This document shows positions 42,467 through 50,881 of a DNA stretch of 64,000 nucleotides, piece after piece. Source of the DNA: Streptomyces vietnamensis. Lineage in GTDB: Bacteria > Actinomycetota > Actinomycetes > Streptomycetales > Streptomycetaceae. A model generated the notes under the pieces. It was not told the origin of the DNA and made no database searches. It was given only the letters and a program-made list of their open reading frames with translations. Each line of letters starts with the position of its first letter. The stretch's first letter is position 1. The stretch lies in contig NZ_CP010407.1 in assembly GCF_000830005.1 (NCBI RefSeq), positions 7,328,001 through 7,392,000 of the forward strand. The letters are read 5' to 3'. The position numbers were made by a program, and so were the translations under genes.

Positions 42467-43033
42467 ATGGGTCTTCCGCTGGAGCGGGTTCCCGACGAGG
42501 CACTGCTCTCCGGACTCGCCACGGGCGATCCGGAGATCGCGGTGGCGTTCGTGCGCCGTTTCCAGCGCTCCGTCTACGGGGTGGCGGTCGCCGTGGTCGG
42601 TGATCCGCGGCTCGCGGAGGACGTGGCCCAGCAGACCTTCGAGCGGGCCTGGCGGCACGCCCAGGTGTACGACGGCCGGCGCGGCTCCGTACGGGCCTGG
42701 CTGACGGCCATCGCCCACAACCTGGCGATCGACGCGGTACGGGCCCGGCGCGCGGTCCCGGTGGCTCCGGAGGACCTGGAGACGCTGGTCGGGATCGTCT
42801 CGGAGACGCCGGAGCGGCACGCGCTCGCCGACGACGCGGCCGAGCGGGTCCGGCGGGCGGTGGCGGCGCTGCCCCGGGAACAGGCGCGGGCCCTCGTGAT
42901 GGCCGGGATCTACGGGATGACGGCGCGGGAGGTCGCCGCCTTCGAGGGCATCCCTCTGGGCACGGCGAAGACCCGGATCAGGGCGGGGACGATCAAGGTG
43001 CGGGCGCTCCTGGAGCGCGAGGAGACGCGGTGA
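42467..43033 (+). CDS. ECF-type RNA polymerase sigma factor
   Basis: 188 aa. Region 2 (VAFVRRFQRSVYGVAVAVVG, DVAQQTFERAWRHA) and region 4 HTH (LPREQARALVMAGIYGMTAR, EVAAFEGIPLGTAKTRIRAG) are clear. The start is uncertain: ATG 42467 gives the usual N-terminus, but 42413 and 42368 are in frame. Stop overlaps the anti-sigma gene (GTGA). It probably directs RNA polymerase to its own promoter when the anti-sigma factor is inactivated. Confidence 0.88.
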   Translation: MGLPLERVPDEALLSGLATGDPEIAVAFVRRFQRSVYGVAVAVVGDPRLAEDVAQQTFERAWRHAQVYDGRRGSVRAWLTAIAHNLAIDAVRARRAVPVAPEDLETLVGIVSETPERHALADDAAERVRRAVAALPREQARALVMAGIYGMTAREVAAFEGIPLGTAKTRIRAGTIKVRALLEREETR

Positions 43034-43800
43034 GCGGCATGGACTGCGAGCGGCTGCGCGAGGAGGGCGCCGAGCTGGCGCTCGGGATCCTTCCCGCGCG
43101 CGAGCGGGCCGAGGCGGTGGCCCACCTGGACCGCTGCCCGGACTGCCGCGCGTATGTGGAACGGCTGACGGCGGTCGGGGACGGGCTGCTCGCGCTGCTG
43201 CCGGGGGCGGAGCCGCCGGTGGGTTTCGAGAGCCGGGTGGTACGGGCGATGGCCACAGCCCCCACCGCCCCCACCGCCCCCACGGCCCCCACCGCTCCCG
43301 CGGCCCCGGCGGCCCCGGCGGTGGGACGGCACCGCACGAGGTGGCGCCGCTTCCGGCTCGCCGCGGCGGGCGTGGCCGCGGCCCTGGCCTTCGGGTTCGG
43401 CGGCTGGGCGGTCGGCACCGTGGTGGAGGGCGCGCCCCCGGTGGTGGCTCCGGGACCGCACGTCCTGGAGGCGGCCCTGATCTCCCCGGAGCGGGCCGGG
43501 GACGGCCGGGAGGTGGGCCGGATCTACGCGCACCCGGCGGACGCCGAGGGCGGGAACGGCTGGGTGTACATGTCGGTCGACCTCGGGGACGTACGGGCGG
43601 TCGACGGCCCGGTGCGGTGCCTCCTGCTGCGGGCCGACGGCTCCACCGTGCCGCTCGGCTCGTTCCCCCTCAGGGCCGGTTACGGCTACTGGGGAGCCCC
43701 GTCCCCCGTGGACCCCGGCACGCTGAGCGGCGCCCGCCTGGTGGCCGCGAACGGAACCGTCCTGGCGACGGCCCACTTCACCACACCGGAAGTCAACTGA
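43030..43800 (+). CDS. Zinc-finger anti-sigma factor (ZAS) with membrane anchor
   Basis: 256 aa. N-terminal HxxxCxxC motif AHLDRCPDCRAYVERL defines the anti-sigma domain; a (TAP)n/(AAP)n linker from tandem repeats at 43258-43320; one membrane helix (LAAAGVAAALAFGFGGWAV); and an extracytoplasmic RskA-like C-terminal domain (GRIYAHPADAEGGNGWVYMS). It should hold the co-encoded ECF sigma inactive until an envelope or redox signal. GTG start coupled to the sigma stop. Confidence 0.88.
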   Translation: MSGMDCERLREEGAELALGILPARERAEAVAHLDRCPDCRAYVERLTAVGDGLLALLPGAEPPVGFESRVVRAMATAPTAPTAPTAPTAPAAPAAPAVGRHRTRWRRFRLAAAGVAAALAFGFGGWAVGTVVEGAPPVVAPGPHVLEAALISPERAGDGREVGRIYAHPADAEGGNGWVYMSVDLGDVRAVDGPVRCLLLRADGSTVPLGSFPLRAGYGYWGAPSPVDPGTLSGARLVAANGTVLATAHFTTPEVN

Positions 43801-43855
43801 CCATACCGGTACGCTCATTCGTCACATCCGTATCGGTACGGAAGAGGGAAGTGGA

Positions 43856-43954
43856 ATGAGTCGCAAGACGTGGTTGTCCACGGCAGCAGCCTTCCTGCTG
43901 GGCGTGGGGGCCACGGTGGCGGTGTTCGAGCCGACCGAACCGTCGTCGGGGTGA
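43856..43954 (+). CDS. 32-aa secreted or membrane peptide
   Basis: ATG with AGGGAAG six bases upstream, then SRKTWLSTAAAFLLGVGATV, a positively charged n-region and hydrophobic core, and a short EPTEPSSG tail. The stop overlaps a GTG of the next small gene (GTGA). It looks like a signal peptide without a mature domain, which may be supplied by the next frame. Confidence 0.6.
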   Translation: MSRKTWLSTAAAFLLGVGATVAVFEPTEPSSG

Positions 43955-44181
43955 CGGTCAGCAGCAGACCGCCGGCCGACGAGATCCCTCGCACGCGGCA
44001 GGCCCTGGTCACGGAGTGGGAGAGGGCGCTCGCCGAGGCAGGCCCGAAGCTTCCCGAGGGCTGGGAGAAGATGACGACGGACCAGATCCGGACCGAGCAC
44101 GTGAGCCAGAAACTGGCCAACGCGGGTCCGCCGCCGACGGGCCCGGCGCTCGACCCCGATTTCAAGGGCCCGGACGACTGA
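43951..44181 (+). CDS. 76-aa hydrophilic protein coupled to the signal-like peptide
   Basis: GTG start overlapping the preceding stop. The sequence is helical and charged (TRQALVTEWERALAEAGPKL, PEGWEKMTTDQIRTEHVSQK) with a Pro-rich end. Either a coupled partner of the 32-aa peptide or the mature part of one secreted protein separated from its signal by a one-base shift near 43940-43954. No family recognised. Confidence 0.6.
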   Translation: MTVSSRPPADEIPRTRQALVTEWERALAEAGPKLPEGWEKMTTDQIRTEHVSQKLANAGPPPTGPALDPDFKGPDD

Positions 44182-44186
44182 CGCAG

Positions 44187-44229
44187 AGGGAACGGGCACC
44201 GGCCCATGTTCGGCCGGTGCCCGTTCCCT
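44187..44229 (+). terminator. Strong terminator after the small-protein pair
   Basis: A perfect 18-bp stem (44187-44204/44212-44229) with a 7-nt loop followed by TTCCCC, five bases after the stop codon. Confidence 0.9.
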
Positions 44230-44462
44230 TTCCCCGTGCCGTGCCGCCAGTTGAGCGTGCCGATCCTGACCTTCTGCGGGTCGGTGGTCTGCCGGCCGAC
44301 GGTCAACTTCGGCTTGGGGGAGGGCGCCTCGGCCCTGCGGCCGGCGCGGTCGGCCGGAAGGGTGGAGAGCGGCAAGGGGCACGCCCCATCGGCCGTGGAA
44401 GGCGACGGGGCGTGCGGGGTGGAATCGCCGACGAGCGCGGTCGCGCCTCTACGGCTGCTGTG
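44230..44462. other. Intergenic stretch without recognisable gene
   Basis: About 230 bp between the terminator and the ABM gene stop. Open frames exist on both strands but none shows a start with a ribosome site or a recognisable family. Confidence 0.5.
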
Positions 44463-44813
44463 TCATACGTCGATCGACTCGAAGATGTGCGGGTACGAGA
44501 CGATGTCGTCGGGGAACTCGGCGGCCATGCGCTGGAACTCCGGGTTGCCGAACGCCGTGGCGAGAGCCTCGGTCGACTCCCAGACCGCGACGTTCATCAG
44601 AAGCCGACTGTCCGCCGTTCCCTTGTGCATCTGCAGGGAGACGAATCCCGGCTGAGCCTTCATGAACTCAGCCTGCCTCCGGAAGAGGGCCAGGAACGCT
44701 TCGGTCCTCTCCTCCGGAACGAAGAAGGTGTTGGCCAGGACGATGGGCCCGGTCTTCTCCTTGAACTGCGCGAACAACGGCGTATTCGGGTCCAGGGTCT
44801 GCAGCTTGGTCAT
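44463..44813 (-). CDS. ABM-domain (antibiotic biosynthesis monooxygenase-like) protein
   Basis: 116 aa. The ferredoxin-like ABM fold is visible: TGPIVLANTFFVPEERTEAF, LALFRRQAEFMKAQPGFVSL, SRLLMNVAVWESTEALATAF. Such dimeric proteins oxidise quinols or aromatic intermediates without cofactors, or are resistance proteins. ATG at 44813 with AGAGGAAG about ten bases upstream. The upstream region carries two CTAG-type operators of a divergent TetR gene that is now broken, so it may be derepressed. Confidence 0.8.
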   Translation of the reverse strand: MTKLQTLDPNTPLFAQFKEKTGPIVLANTFFVPEERTEAFLALFRRQAEFMKAQPGFVSLQMHKGTADSRLLMNVAVWESTEALATAFGNPEFQRMAAEFPDDIVSYPHIFESIDV

Positions 44814-44981
44814 CTTCGCTACTTCCTCTCGTTGTCGGTTGTCCCACGGCGCCGAGGCCGGCCGCCGCCGTACTGGATCCGGCGACGCTCGCCACCTGTG
44901 GCACGAGGAGGTCTGACGGACGCTCAAGAGCACCGCCGACGCCCGCCTCCTGGGGGAGCCCGTGCGGTGTCAATCCGAGAT

Positions 44982-45045
44982 CTAGCGCCGCTAGGTGACG
45001 AGGCAACGCTAGTACTGCTGTCGCTCGATTGTCTAGCGGCGCTAG
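44982..45045. promoter_or_regulatory. Paired TetR-type operators
   Basis: CTAGCGCCGCTAG (44982-44994) and CTAGCGGCGCTAG (45033-45045) are near-identical 13-bp inverted repeats 51 bp apart, with a half-site CGCTAG between them. They lie between the ABM gene and the remains of a divergent TetR gene. CTAG is rare in such GC-rich DNA, which strengthens the case. Confidence 0.75.
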
Positions 45046-45054
45046 GGTCGAATC

Positions 45055-45297
45055 GTGTCGGTACAGGAACGCAAGCAGCGCGAACGGGCGGACCGCGAAC
45101 GCCTCATCGTGGCCACCGCCCGTGAAAGAGAAGAAGCCCGGCACGGACACCCGTCGAAACGCATCACCGTCGAGCACGCGCTCGCCGACCACAAACGCTG
45201 GAAGCAGCTGACCCGCTGGACCCACCGGCGAGAGGTCCTCCCCGGCACCTACCGGGCCATCGCCGGCCTCCTCTCCGACCGCAACACCACCACCTGA
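45055..45297 (+). pseudogene. TetR regulator fragment fused to a transposase tail
   Basis: The frame opens with SVQERKQRERADRERLIVAT, a typical TetR N-terminus leading into the HTH, but by about 45125 it changes to EEARHGHPSKRITVEHALAD, HKRWKQLTRWTHRRE and LPGTYRAIAGLLSD, the C-terminal end of IS5-type DDE transposases of streptomycetes. The TetR HTH and ligand domain are gone, as is most of the transposase. The chimera is 80 aa, unlikely to repress. Confidence 0.75.
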
Positions 45298-45345
45298 CAA
45301 AACCACCAGCTCAGGGCCGTGCATCTCCGACGCAATCACGCATCA
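45125..45345 (+). mobile_element. 3' remnant of an IS5-family insertion sequence
   Basis: The last 50 or so transposase codons plus about 50 bp of following sequence remain. The left end and catalytic core are missing. The right border is not definable by eye; the segment GGGCCGTGCATCTCCGACGC after the stop may include the old terminal repeat. Confidence 0.5.
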
Positions 45346-45423
45346 GCTTGTTGGCGTCGGACAGTTCCCATGCCTTCAGTCGTTGTACGACTCCTGATCC
45401 CTGCGCCGGCTCCGGCGCGGGGA

Positions 45424-46443
45424 TCACGGATCCCGGTGCCCGCCGGGCGGGGCCGCCCGGCTCTCGGCGGTGCCGGGCGGACCCGGTGAGGGCTCGCCCG
45501 CCGCGAGGTGCTCCAGGACCTCCGCCAGTTCCTGGCAGGCACGGCGCACCGACCGGCGGGTCGCATGCTGCTCGGTGATGACGGAGCCGAGAAGCAGGGC
45601 GGTCAGGGCGGCGGAACCGTTGAACGCCTGGAGCTTGGCCATGACCTCGACGTCCGTCAGGTGGAGGAACGCGCCCCGCCCGGAGGTCGCCCCGAAGGTG
45701 GTGAGCACGGAGGCGAAGAGCGCGCACAGCATGCTTCCGGCGAGCTGAAAGCGGAGCGCTGCCCAGATCAGCAGAGGGAAGACGAGGAAGAGCATGCTCA
45801 TCGGGCTGAGCACGGCCATGGGCATGAGGACCAGGGTCGTCAGCCCCAGAAAGGCCGCCTCCTTCCAGCGCCGTACCCGGAACCGTCCGGCCGGCCCCGC
45901 GAGGACGAGCAGGAGCGGGGCGACGAGCAGCACCCCCATCGTGTCGCCCACCCACCAGGCCAGCCAGGCGGGCCAGAACTCGCTCTTGTCCAGGGAGCCC
46001 TTCGCCACCTGCAGTCCGACCCCCGCGGTCGCGCTGATCAGCATGGCACCGAACCCGCCGAGGAAGACCAGGAAGAGTCCGTCCCGCAGCCGCGCCATGT
46101 CGCGCCGGAAGCCGGCCCGTCTCAGCAGCAGGAAGGCGCAGAGCGGCGCGACGGTGTTGCTCACCACGGTGACCACCGTGGTGGGCCCCGGAGTGGTGAG
46201 GGAGGCGATGACGAGGAAGGAGCCGAGGGCGATCCCGGGCCACACCCGCGCGCCGAGCAGCAGCAGGGCGGCGACGGCGACGCCGGTGGGCGGCCAGATG
46301 GGGGTGACCACCACGCCTTCGACGACGAGGCGGCCCATCAGGCCGAGTCGTCCGGCCGCGTAGTAGCAAACCGTCACGGCCAGCGACATCAGAGCCGCCT
46401 CCGTAGAGGGCCGGAACTGCCGAATATCCAACACGTCAGCCAT
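45424..46443 (-). CDS. MASE1-domain membrane sensor protein
   Basis: 339 aa with eight or so membrane helices and MASE1 features (GRLVVEGVVVTPIWPPTGVA near the N-terminus, WLAWWVGDTMGVLLVAPLLL). A short cytoplasmic helix (RRSVRRACQELAEVLEHLAA) and Pro-rich tail follow in place of the usual kinase or cyclase output, so it is a MASE1-only protein. It lies 134 bp downstream of a PP2C phosphatase on the same strand and may feed it. The start lacks a good ribosome site. Confidence 0.78.
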   Translation of the reverse strand: MADVLDIRQFRPSTEAALMSLAVTVCYYAAGRLGLMGRLVVEGVVVTPIWPPTGVAVAALLLLGARVWPGIALGSFLVIASLTTPGPTTVVTVVSNTVAPLCAFLLLRRAGFRRDMARLRDGLFLVFLGGFGAMLISATAGVGLQVAKGSLDKSEFWPAWLAWWVGDTMGVLLVAPLLLVLAGPAGRFRVRRWKEAAFLGLTTLVLMPMAVLSPMSMLFLVFPLLIWAALRFQLAGSMLCALFASVLTTFGATSGRGAFLHLTDVEVMAKLQAFNGSAALTALLLGSVITEQHATRRSVRRACQELAEVLEHLAAGEPSPGPPGTAESRAAPPGGHRDP

Positions 46444-46577
46444 CAGACACCGGCCGGGCCGCCACGACCGGGCAAGGGCCCCTGCGTGTCGGGCGACGCC
46501 GTACGGCACGGGCCCGGGCCGCTCCGAGGACCGCCCCGCTCCGAGGACCGACCCGGCCCGAGGCGAGCCCCCTCCTC

Positions 46578-47420
46578 TCACTCCTCGGCCGCCGACCGGG
46601 CCGGACCGCCGTCATGGCCGACGACCAGGACGGCCGCGTCGTCCTCGTGCCCCACCGTGGCCGCCAGTTTCATGACGGCGGTGGCGAGCGCGTCGACGTC
46701 CAGCCCGGCGACGGCGGTGATCCCGGCGAGCCGCGTCACCCGCTCCAGGCCCTCGTCGACGTGGAGCGAGGGCCCCTCCACGACCCCGTCGGTCAGGAGG
46801 ACGAAGACACCGTCGGAGGTGAGCCGGTGGCGCGTGGACGGGTAGTCGACGCCGTGGAGCACACCGAGCGGAGGCCCGCCCTCGCTGTCGTCGATGCCGG
46901 AGCGGCCGTCGGTGGTGGCCCAGATGTGGGGGATGTGACCGGCCCGGGCGCATTCCAGGGTGCCGGCAGCGGGGTCGAGCCGCAGGAAGGTGCAGGTGGC
47001 GAAGAGGTCGGCGCCCAGAGAGATCAGCAGGTCGTTGGTGCGACCGAGCAGCTCTCCCGGGTTTCCGGTGACGGAGGCCAGCGCGCGCAGTGCCACGCGG
47101 ACCTGTCCCATGAAGGCGGCGGCCTCGATGTTGTGCCCCTGCACGTCACCGATGGACATGCCGATCTGCCCGCCGGGCAGGGAGAAGGCGTCGTACCAGT
47201 CACCGCCGACGTTGAGCCCGTGGTTGGCGGGCTCATAGCGGACGGCCAGCCGGGCGCCCGGAACCCTGGGCAGGTCCGAGGGCAGCATGCCGCGCTGCAG
47301 GGCCACGGCGAGCTCGACACGGGAACGCTGCGTCTCGGCCAACTCCCGCGCCCTGGCGGTCAGCGACCCGAGCCGGACCAGAAGGTCCTCGCTGTTGTCG
47401 GTCGGCCGTCTGCGGAACAT
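46578..47420 (-). CDS. SpoIIE/RsbU-type PP2C phosphatase
   Basis: 280 aa. Short coiled coil (SLTARARELAETQRSRVELA) then a complete PPM domain: VGGDWYDAF, IGDVQGHNIEAAA, FVLLTDGVVEGPS and EDDAAVLVVG, all metal Asps present. Members dephosphorylate STAS anti-sigma antagonists to release sigma factors. No sensor domain of its own; the adjacent MASE1 membrane protein could supply input. Confidence 0.88.
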   Translation of the reverse strand: MFRRRPTDNSEDLLVRLGSLTARARELAETQRSRVELAVALQRGMLPSDLPRVPGARLAVRYEPANHGLNVGGDWYDAFSLPGGQIGMSIGDVQGHNIEAAAFMGQVRVALRALASVTGNPGELLGRTNDLLISLGADLFATCTFLRLDPAAGTLECARAGHIPHIWATTDGRSGIDDSEGGPPLGVLHGVDYPSTRHRLTSDGVFVLLTDGVVEGPSLHVDEGLERVTRLAGITAVAGLDVDALATAVMKLAATVGHEDDAAVLVVGHDGGPARSAAEE

Positions 47421-47936
47421 CGATCACTCCGACGTCACGACAATCCTCGCATCAGTCCGTCCCGTCTCCAGCACGCGGGACCACAGGGGACCACCTCGGT
47501 ACGAACAGGTCCTTCCCCACTCTGCCCGGAGGGGATGGCGTCCGCATCTCATCGGCGAAGAACGCGGCGGATCCCAGGGGGCCACCCCACACCGCCGGAA
47601 ACGAACAGCGGTTCGGCGAGATCGAAGGCATCGCCCGCCCCTGACCTCCGTCCGGACCGAGCAGGCCGACGCTGCGCGACCCGCCCGGCGGTCACCCGCC
47701 GCACCCGGCGCTCCGGCGCCCGGTGCCTGCCTGCCCCGGCGGCAAGGCACCGACGGCCCCAGGGACGCCGGGCACGACCACGAACCACACCCCCGTCCCC
47801 CGGGCGCGAAGCGCTCTGCGCCGGTCCTCCCCGCCGCCGGCGCAGCCGTCGGCCCGCTCGACGTGCTGCCGCGGGGTGGTACGTGTACGGGCCGCCGCTC
47901 CGGCCGCCCCACGGACACGTCTTCCCGGCGGTACGG
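47421..47936. other. 516-bp intergenic region without recognisable gene
   Basis: Both strands are open for long stretches because of GC content, but no frame has a plausible start plus family features. A small GGCGCTCCGGCGCC hairpin is present near 47705. It should contain the promoter of the PP2C gene near 47421-47480. Confidence 0.5.
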
Positions 47937-48770
47937 TCAGACCGCCGCCGGAGCGAAGCGGTGGAGTTCGTCCGCGCCCGGCTGTACGACGCCGTAGCTG
48001 TTCTCCGGCACCTCGTTCCAGGCGCCCGGCAGATCTCCCAGGGGCTCGGAGACGACGAGACGGGTCTCCTCCGAGACGCCGCGCAGGAACGCGACGTCGG
48101 GGTGGAGGCGGCGCAGGGCGTCGACGCGGCTGCTGTAGAAGAGCGAGCGGGACGCCCGGGCGGTGGAGTAGCGGAAGACCCAGACGCGCTCGCCGTCGGT
48201 GAGGGCGAGCGTCATCTGGAGGGGGTGTTCCACCCCGTGCTCGCGTCCGACCCGCTCCACGACGCCCGCCATCCTGGCGACGGCCGCGGGCGGGTCGTCG
48301 TCGAGGCCGTGGGTGAGGGCCAGGTAGAACATGACCTCGGAGTCCGTGGTGCCCTCGATGTCGGCGTAGAGCGCGGGATCGACGAGCAGGGTCAGCTCGC
48401 GGCGCAGCAGCGGGAAACCCGCGATGGCGCCGTTGTGCATGAACATCCAGCGGCCGTGCCGGAAGGGGTGGCAGTTCGACTGCTGCACGGCCGTCCCGGT
48501 CGAGGCCCTGATGTGGGCGAAGAAGAGCGGGGACGCGACGTGGTCCGCCAGCTCGCGCAGATTGCGGTTGTTCCACGCGGGCCCGATCTCCCGCAGCAGC
48601 GCGGGGGTGCCGGTGTGCTCCGAGTACCAGCCGATGCCGAATCCGTCGCCGTTGGTCGTCTCCACGCCCATCTTGGAGTGCAGGCTCTGGTCGATCAGAG
48701 AGTGGGCGGGCTGGTAGAGGAGCGTTTCGAGCAGTACCGGCGTCCCCCGGTACGCGAGCCACCTGCACAT
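47937..48770 (-). CDS. Class II glutamine amidotransferase-like protein (YafJ type)
   Basis: 277 aa. N-terminal nucleophile Cys2 in MCRWLAYRG, with NGDGFGIGWYSE, FFAHIRASTG and MFMHNGAIAGF as the glutaminase pocket. No synthetase domain, so it resembles YafJ/EgtC-like stand-alone Ntn amidotransferases. Ergothioneine genes are not adjacent, making the gamma-glutamyl substrate unknown. Confidence 0.88.
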   Translation of the reverse strand: MCRWLAYRGTPVLLETLLYQPAHSLIDQSLHSKMGVETTNGDGFGIGWYSEHTGTPALLREIGPAWNNRNLRELADHVASPLFFAHIRASTGTAVQQSNCHPFRHGRWMFMHNGAIAGFPLLRRELTLLVDPALYADIEGTTDSEVMFYLALTHGLDDDPPAAVARMAGVVERVGREHGVEHPLQMTLALTDGERVWVFRYSTARASRSLFYSSRVDALRRLHPDVAFLRGVSEETRLVVSEPLGDLPGAWNEVPENSYGVVQPGADELHRFAPAAV

Positions 48771-48890
48771 ACGCGATCACCTGAATCCCTGTGTGGCACC
48801 GGTCCGGCACGCCGTCCGGTCCTCTCGTTCTCGGACCGCCGCTCCGGGAGGCCACAGCGGCGGTGTTCCCGGCAGTGTCCGTCGTGCCCC

Positions 48891-49973
48891 TCATGCGTCG
48901 TGGTGGTGCGTCCGGTCCGGCAGCCCCGCCTCGCGGCGCTCCTCGTCGCTCCACGCCCGGGTGTCGCGCGGCCTGACGTACGGTTCCCGGTCCGGCGGCA
49001 TGCCGCCGACCACCGCGCGCCGGCGCAGCAGCTCGGCGTCGAACTCCAGCCCCAGCAGCACGGCCAGATTGCCGATCCACAGCCAGACGAGGAAGACGAC
49101 GACGCCGGCCATGGTGCCGTAGACCCGGTTGTACGAGGCGAACGCGGAGACGTACACCGCGAAGCCCGCCGAGGCGGCCATCCAGATCAGCAGGGCGAGC
49201 ACGCTGCCCGGGGTGATCCAGCGCCATCCGCGGCCCTTGGCGTTCGGGCTCCCCCAGTACAGCAGGGCGATCATGACCACGGCGAGCAGGAGGAGGGCGG
49301 GCCATCTGGCCACCCACCAGATCGTCAGGGCGGTGTCGCCGACGCCCAGCGCGTCTCCGGCCCGGCGTGCCGCGTCGCCGCTGAGCACGAGCAGCAGGGC
49401 GCCCGCGGCGGCGGTCACCATGAGCGCCGCCGTCATGCCGAGCCGGACCGGCAGCAGCTTCCACAGGGGGCGGCCCTCGGGGACGTCGTGGACGCGGTTC
49501 GCGGCGCGCATGAAGGCGCCGACGTAGCCGGACGAGGACCACAGCGCCACCAGGAGCCCGACCCCGGCCACGAAGGCGCCGGTGCCGGTGCTGCCGCTCA
49601 GGGCCTGCAGGGCCTGTTCCAGGACGTCGCGGGCCGGTCCCGGCGCCAGCTCCCGGAGGCTTTCCGTCACGCGCTCGGTGGTCCGCCGTCCGCCGATCCC
49701 GAGCAGCGAGACCAGGGCGAGCAGTGCGGGGAAGAGCGACAGGACGCCGTAGTACGTCAGCGCCGCCGCCCGGTCCATGAGCTCGTCGTCCGTGAACTCG
49801 CGCACCGACCCCTTCAGCACCGCGAACCAGGAGGACGCGGGGAGGTCGGCGGGCGAATCGGGGGCGCGCTCCTCGACGGCGGTGCCCGGTCCGGCGCCCT
49901 CGGCGCCGGACGGGTCGGGGACCGGGGTCGGGGGCTCGGGGGTCCGGCGTTCGGGGACGCTGCCTTCGGCCAT
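48891..49973 (-). CDS. YihY/BrkB-family membrane protein
   Basis: 360 aa. A Pro-rich cytoplasmic N-terminus, then the family start ELMDRAAALTYYGVLSLFPA and about six helices, including VALWSSSGYVGAFMRAANRV and YNRVYGTMAGVVVFLVWLWI, and a charged tail ending HHHDA. Often misnamed ribonuclease BN; likely a transporter or envelope protein of unknown substrate. The ATG at 49973 has only a weak GGGGC ribosome site; ATG 50006 is an alternative. Confidence 0.87.
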   Translation of the reverse strand: MAEGSVPERRTPEPPTPVPDPSGAEGAGPGTAVEERAPDSPADLPASSWFAVLKGSVREFTDDELMDRAAALTYYGVLSLFPALLALVSLLGIGGRRTTERVTESLRELAPGPARDVLEQALQALSGSTGTGAFVAGVGLLVALWSSSGYVGAFMRAANRVHDVPEGRPLWKLLPVRLGMTAALMVTAAAGALLLVLSGDAARRAGDALGVGDTALTIWWVARWPALLLLAVVMIALLYWGSPNAKGRGWRWITPGSVLALLIWMAASAGFAVYVSAFASYNRVYGTMAGVVVFLVWLWIGNLAVLLGLEFDAELLRRRAVVGGMPPDREPYVRPRDTRAWSDEERREAGLPDRTHHHDA

Positions 49974-50029
49974 GCCCCGACGGCTACCCGCCCCGGCCGG
50001 TCCCATGCCGGAGCCCTTCGTCCCGGCCG

Positions 50030-50701
50030 TCACGCCGAGGTGCCGGCCGGACGCCGGCGCCGCCACCAGCGGGGGCGGGTGCGGGGGTGCACGGCCCGGC
50101 CCAGCCGCCGGCCGACGGTCACGTACCCGAGCAGCGCGCCCGTCGTGTTGAGGAGGACGTCGTCGACGTCGAAGGCGCGGCCCGTCACGAGCGCCCCCTG
50201 CACCAGTTCCACGAGCAGCATGGTGGCGGCGGTGAGGAGCGCGACCCGGAGGAAGCCGCGGGCCCTGCGGGACAGCAGCGGCAGCAGGATCCCGAAGGGG
50301 ACGCCGAGGAGGACGTTGCCCCCGAGCTGCTTGACGGTGTCCAAGAACGCGGGCCGGCTGAGGTACGCCTCGATCGAGCGCCCGGGCGTCAGGTTGTCGT
50401 GGGCGAGGGGCACCGACGCCGGCGAGGCCTCCAGCGTCAGCCGGGCCAGGACCACGGCGAACGCCACCATGCCGGCGAGGGCCGTGAGGGCGACGAGCGC
50501 CCGCACGAAGCGGCCCGGCCCGCGCGGGACAGGGGCCTCGGTACGGGGCGCGGCGGTGCCGGGGTCCGCAGGCTCCGGGCTCCCGGCGGCCCGCGCCGCG
50601 TCGTCCGCGCGCCGCACGCCTTCCCCCGTACCCCCGTCCCCGCCGGCGGCATCGGCGTCCCGTTCCTTCGGCACGCTTCTCGGAACTCTTCGACCGAACA
50701 T
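50030..50701 (-). CDS. VanZ-family membrane protein
   Basis: 223 aa. Hydrophilic N-terminus about 1-65, then helices with VanZ hallmarks: LGGNVLLGVPFGILLPLL, MLLVELVQGALVTGRAFDVD and DVLLNTTGALLGYVTVGRRL. VanZ proteins raise teicoplanin tolerance in enterococci; actinobacterial ones are uncharacterised. The ATG at 50701 has GGGGAGGAG seven bases upstream. Confidence 0.87.
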   Translation of the reverse strand: MFGRRVPRSVPKERDADAAGGDGGTGEGVRRADDAARAAGSPEPADPGTAAPRTEAPVPRGPGRFVRALVALTALAGMVAFAVVLARLTLEASPASVPLAHDNLTPGRSIEAYLSRPAFLDTVKQLGGNVLLGVPFGILLPLLSRRARGFLRVALLTAATMLLVELVQGALVTGRAFDVDDVLLNTTGALLGYVTVGRRLGRAVHPRTRPRWWRRRRPAGTSA

Positions 50702-50881
50702 GAGCCGTCTCCTCCCCTGGGTGTCCTCGTGCGATCGGACCCCGCGTACCCGTGCCCGGGGACGACATGCGCCGCGGTTCCCCGGGCCCCCACCTCCGCA
50801 ACAACCCCCCCTTGCGCCACAACTCAGATCATTTCCGGGGGAGTTGAGTGTGCGCGCGGTGGACTCGGGCAACCGGCTTCC

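Noticed and set aside
44230..44375. Minus-strand frame reading VGRQTTDPQKVRIGTLNWRH as a phage or transposon remnant
   Set aside because: It looks protein-like for a short stretch but no family was recognised and there is no start or stop context to support a gene.
47424..47918. 164-codon minus-strand frame in the 47.4-47.9 kb gap
   Set aside because: Arg/Gly/Pro/Ser-rich without any recognisable fold or ribosome site; treated as noncoding.
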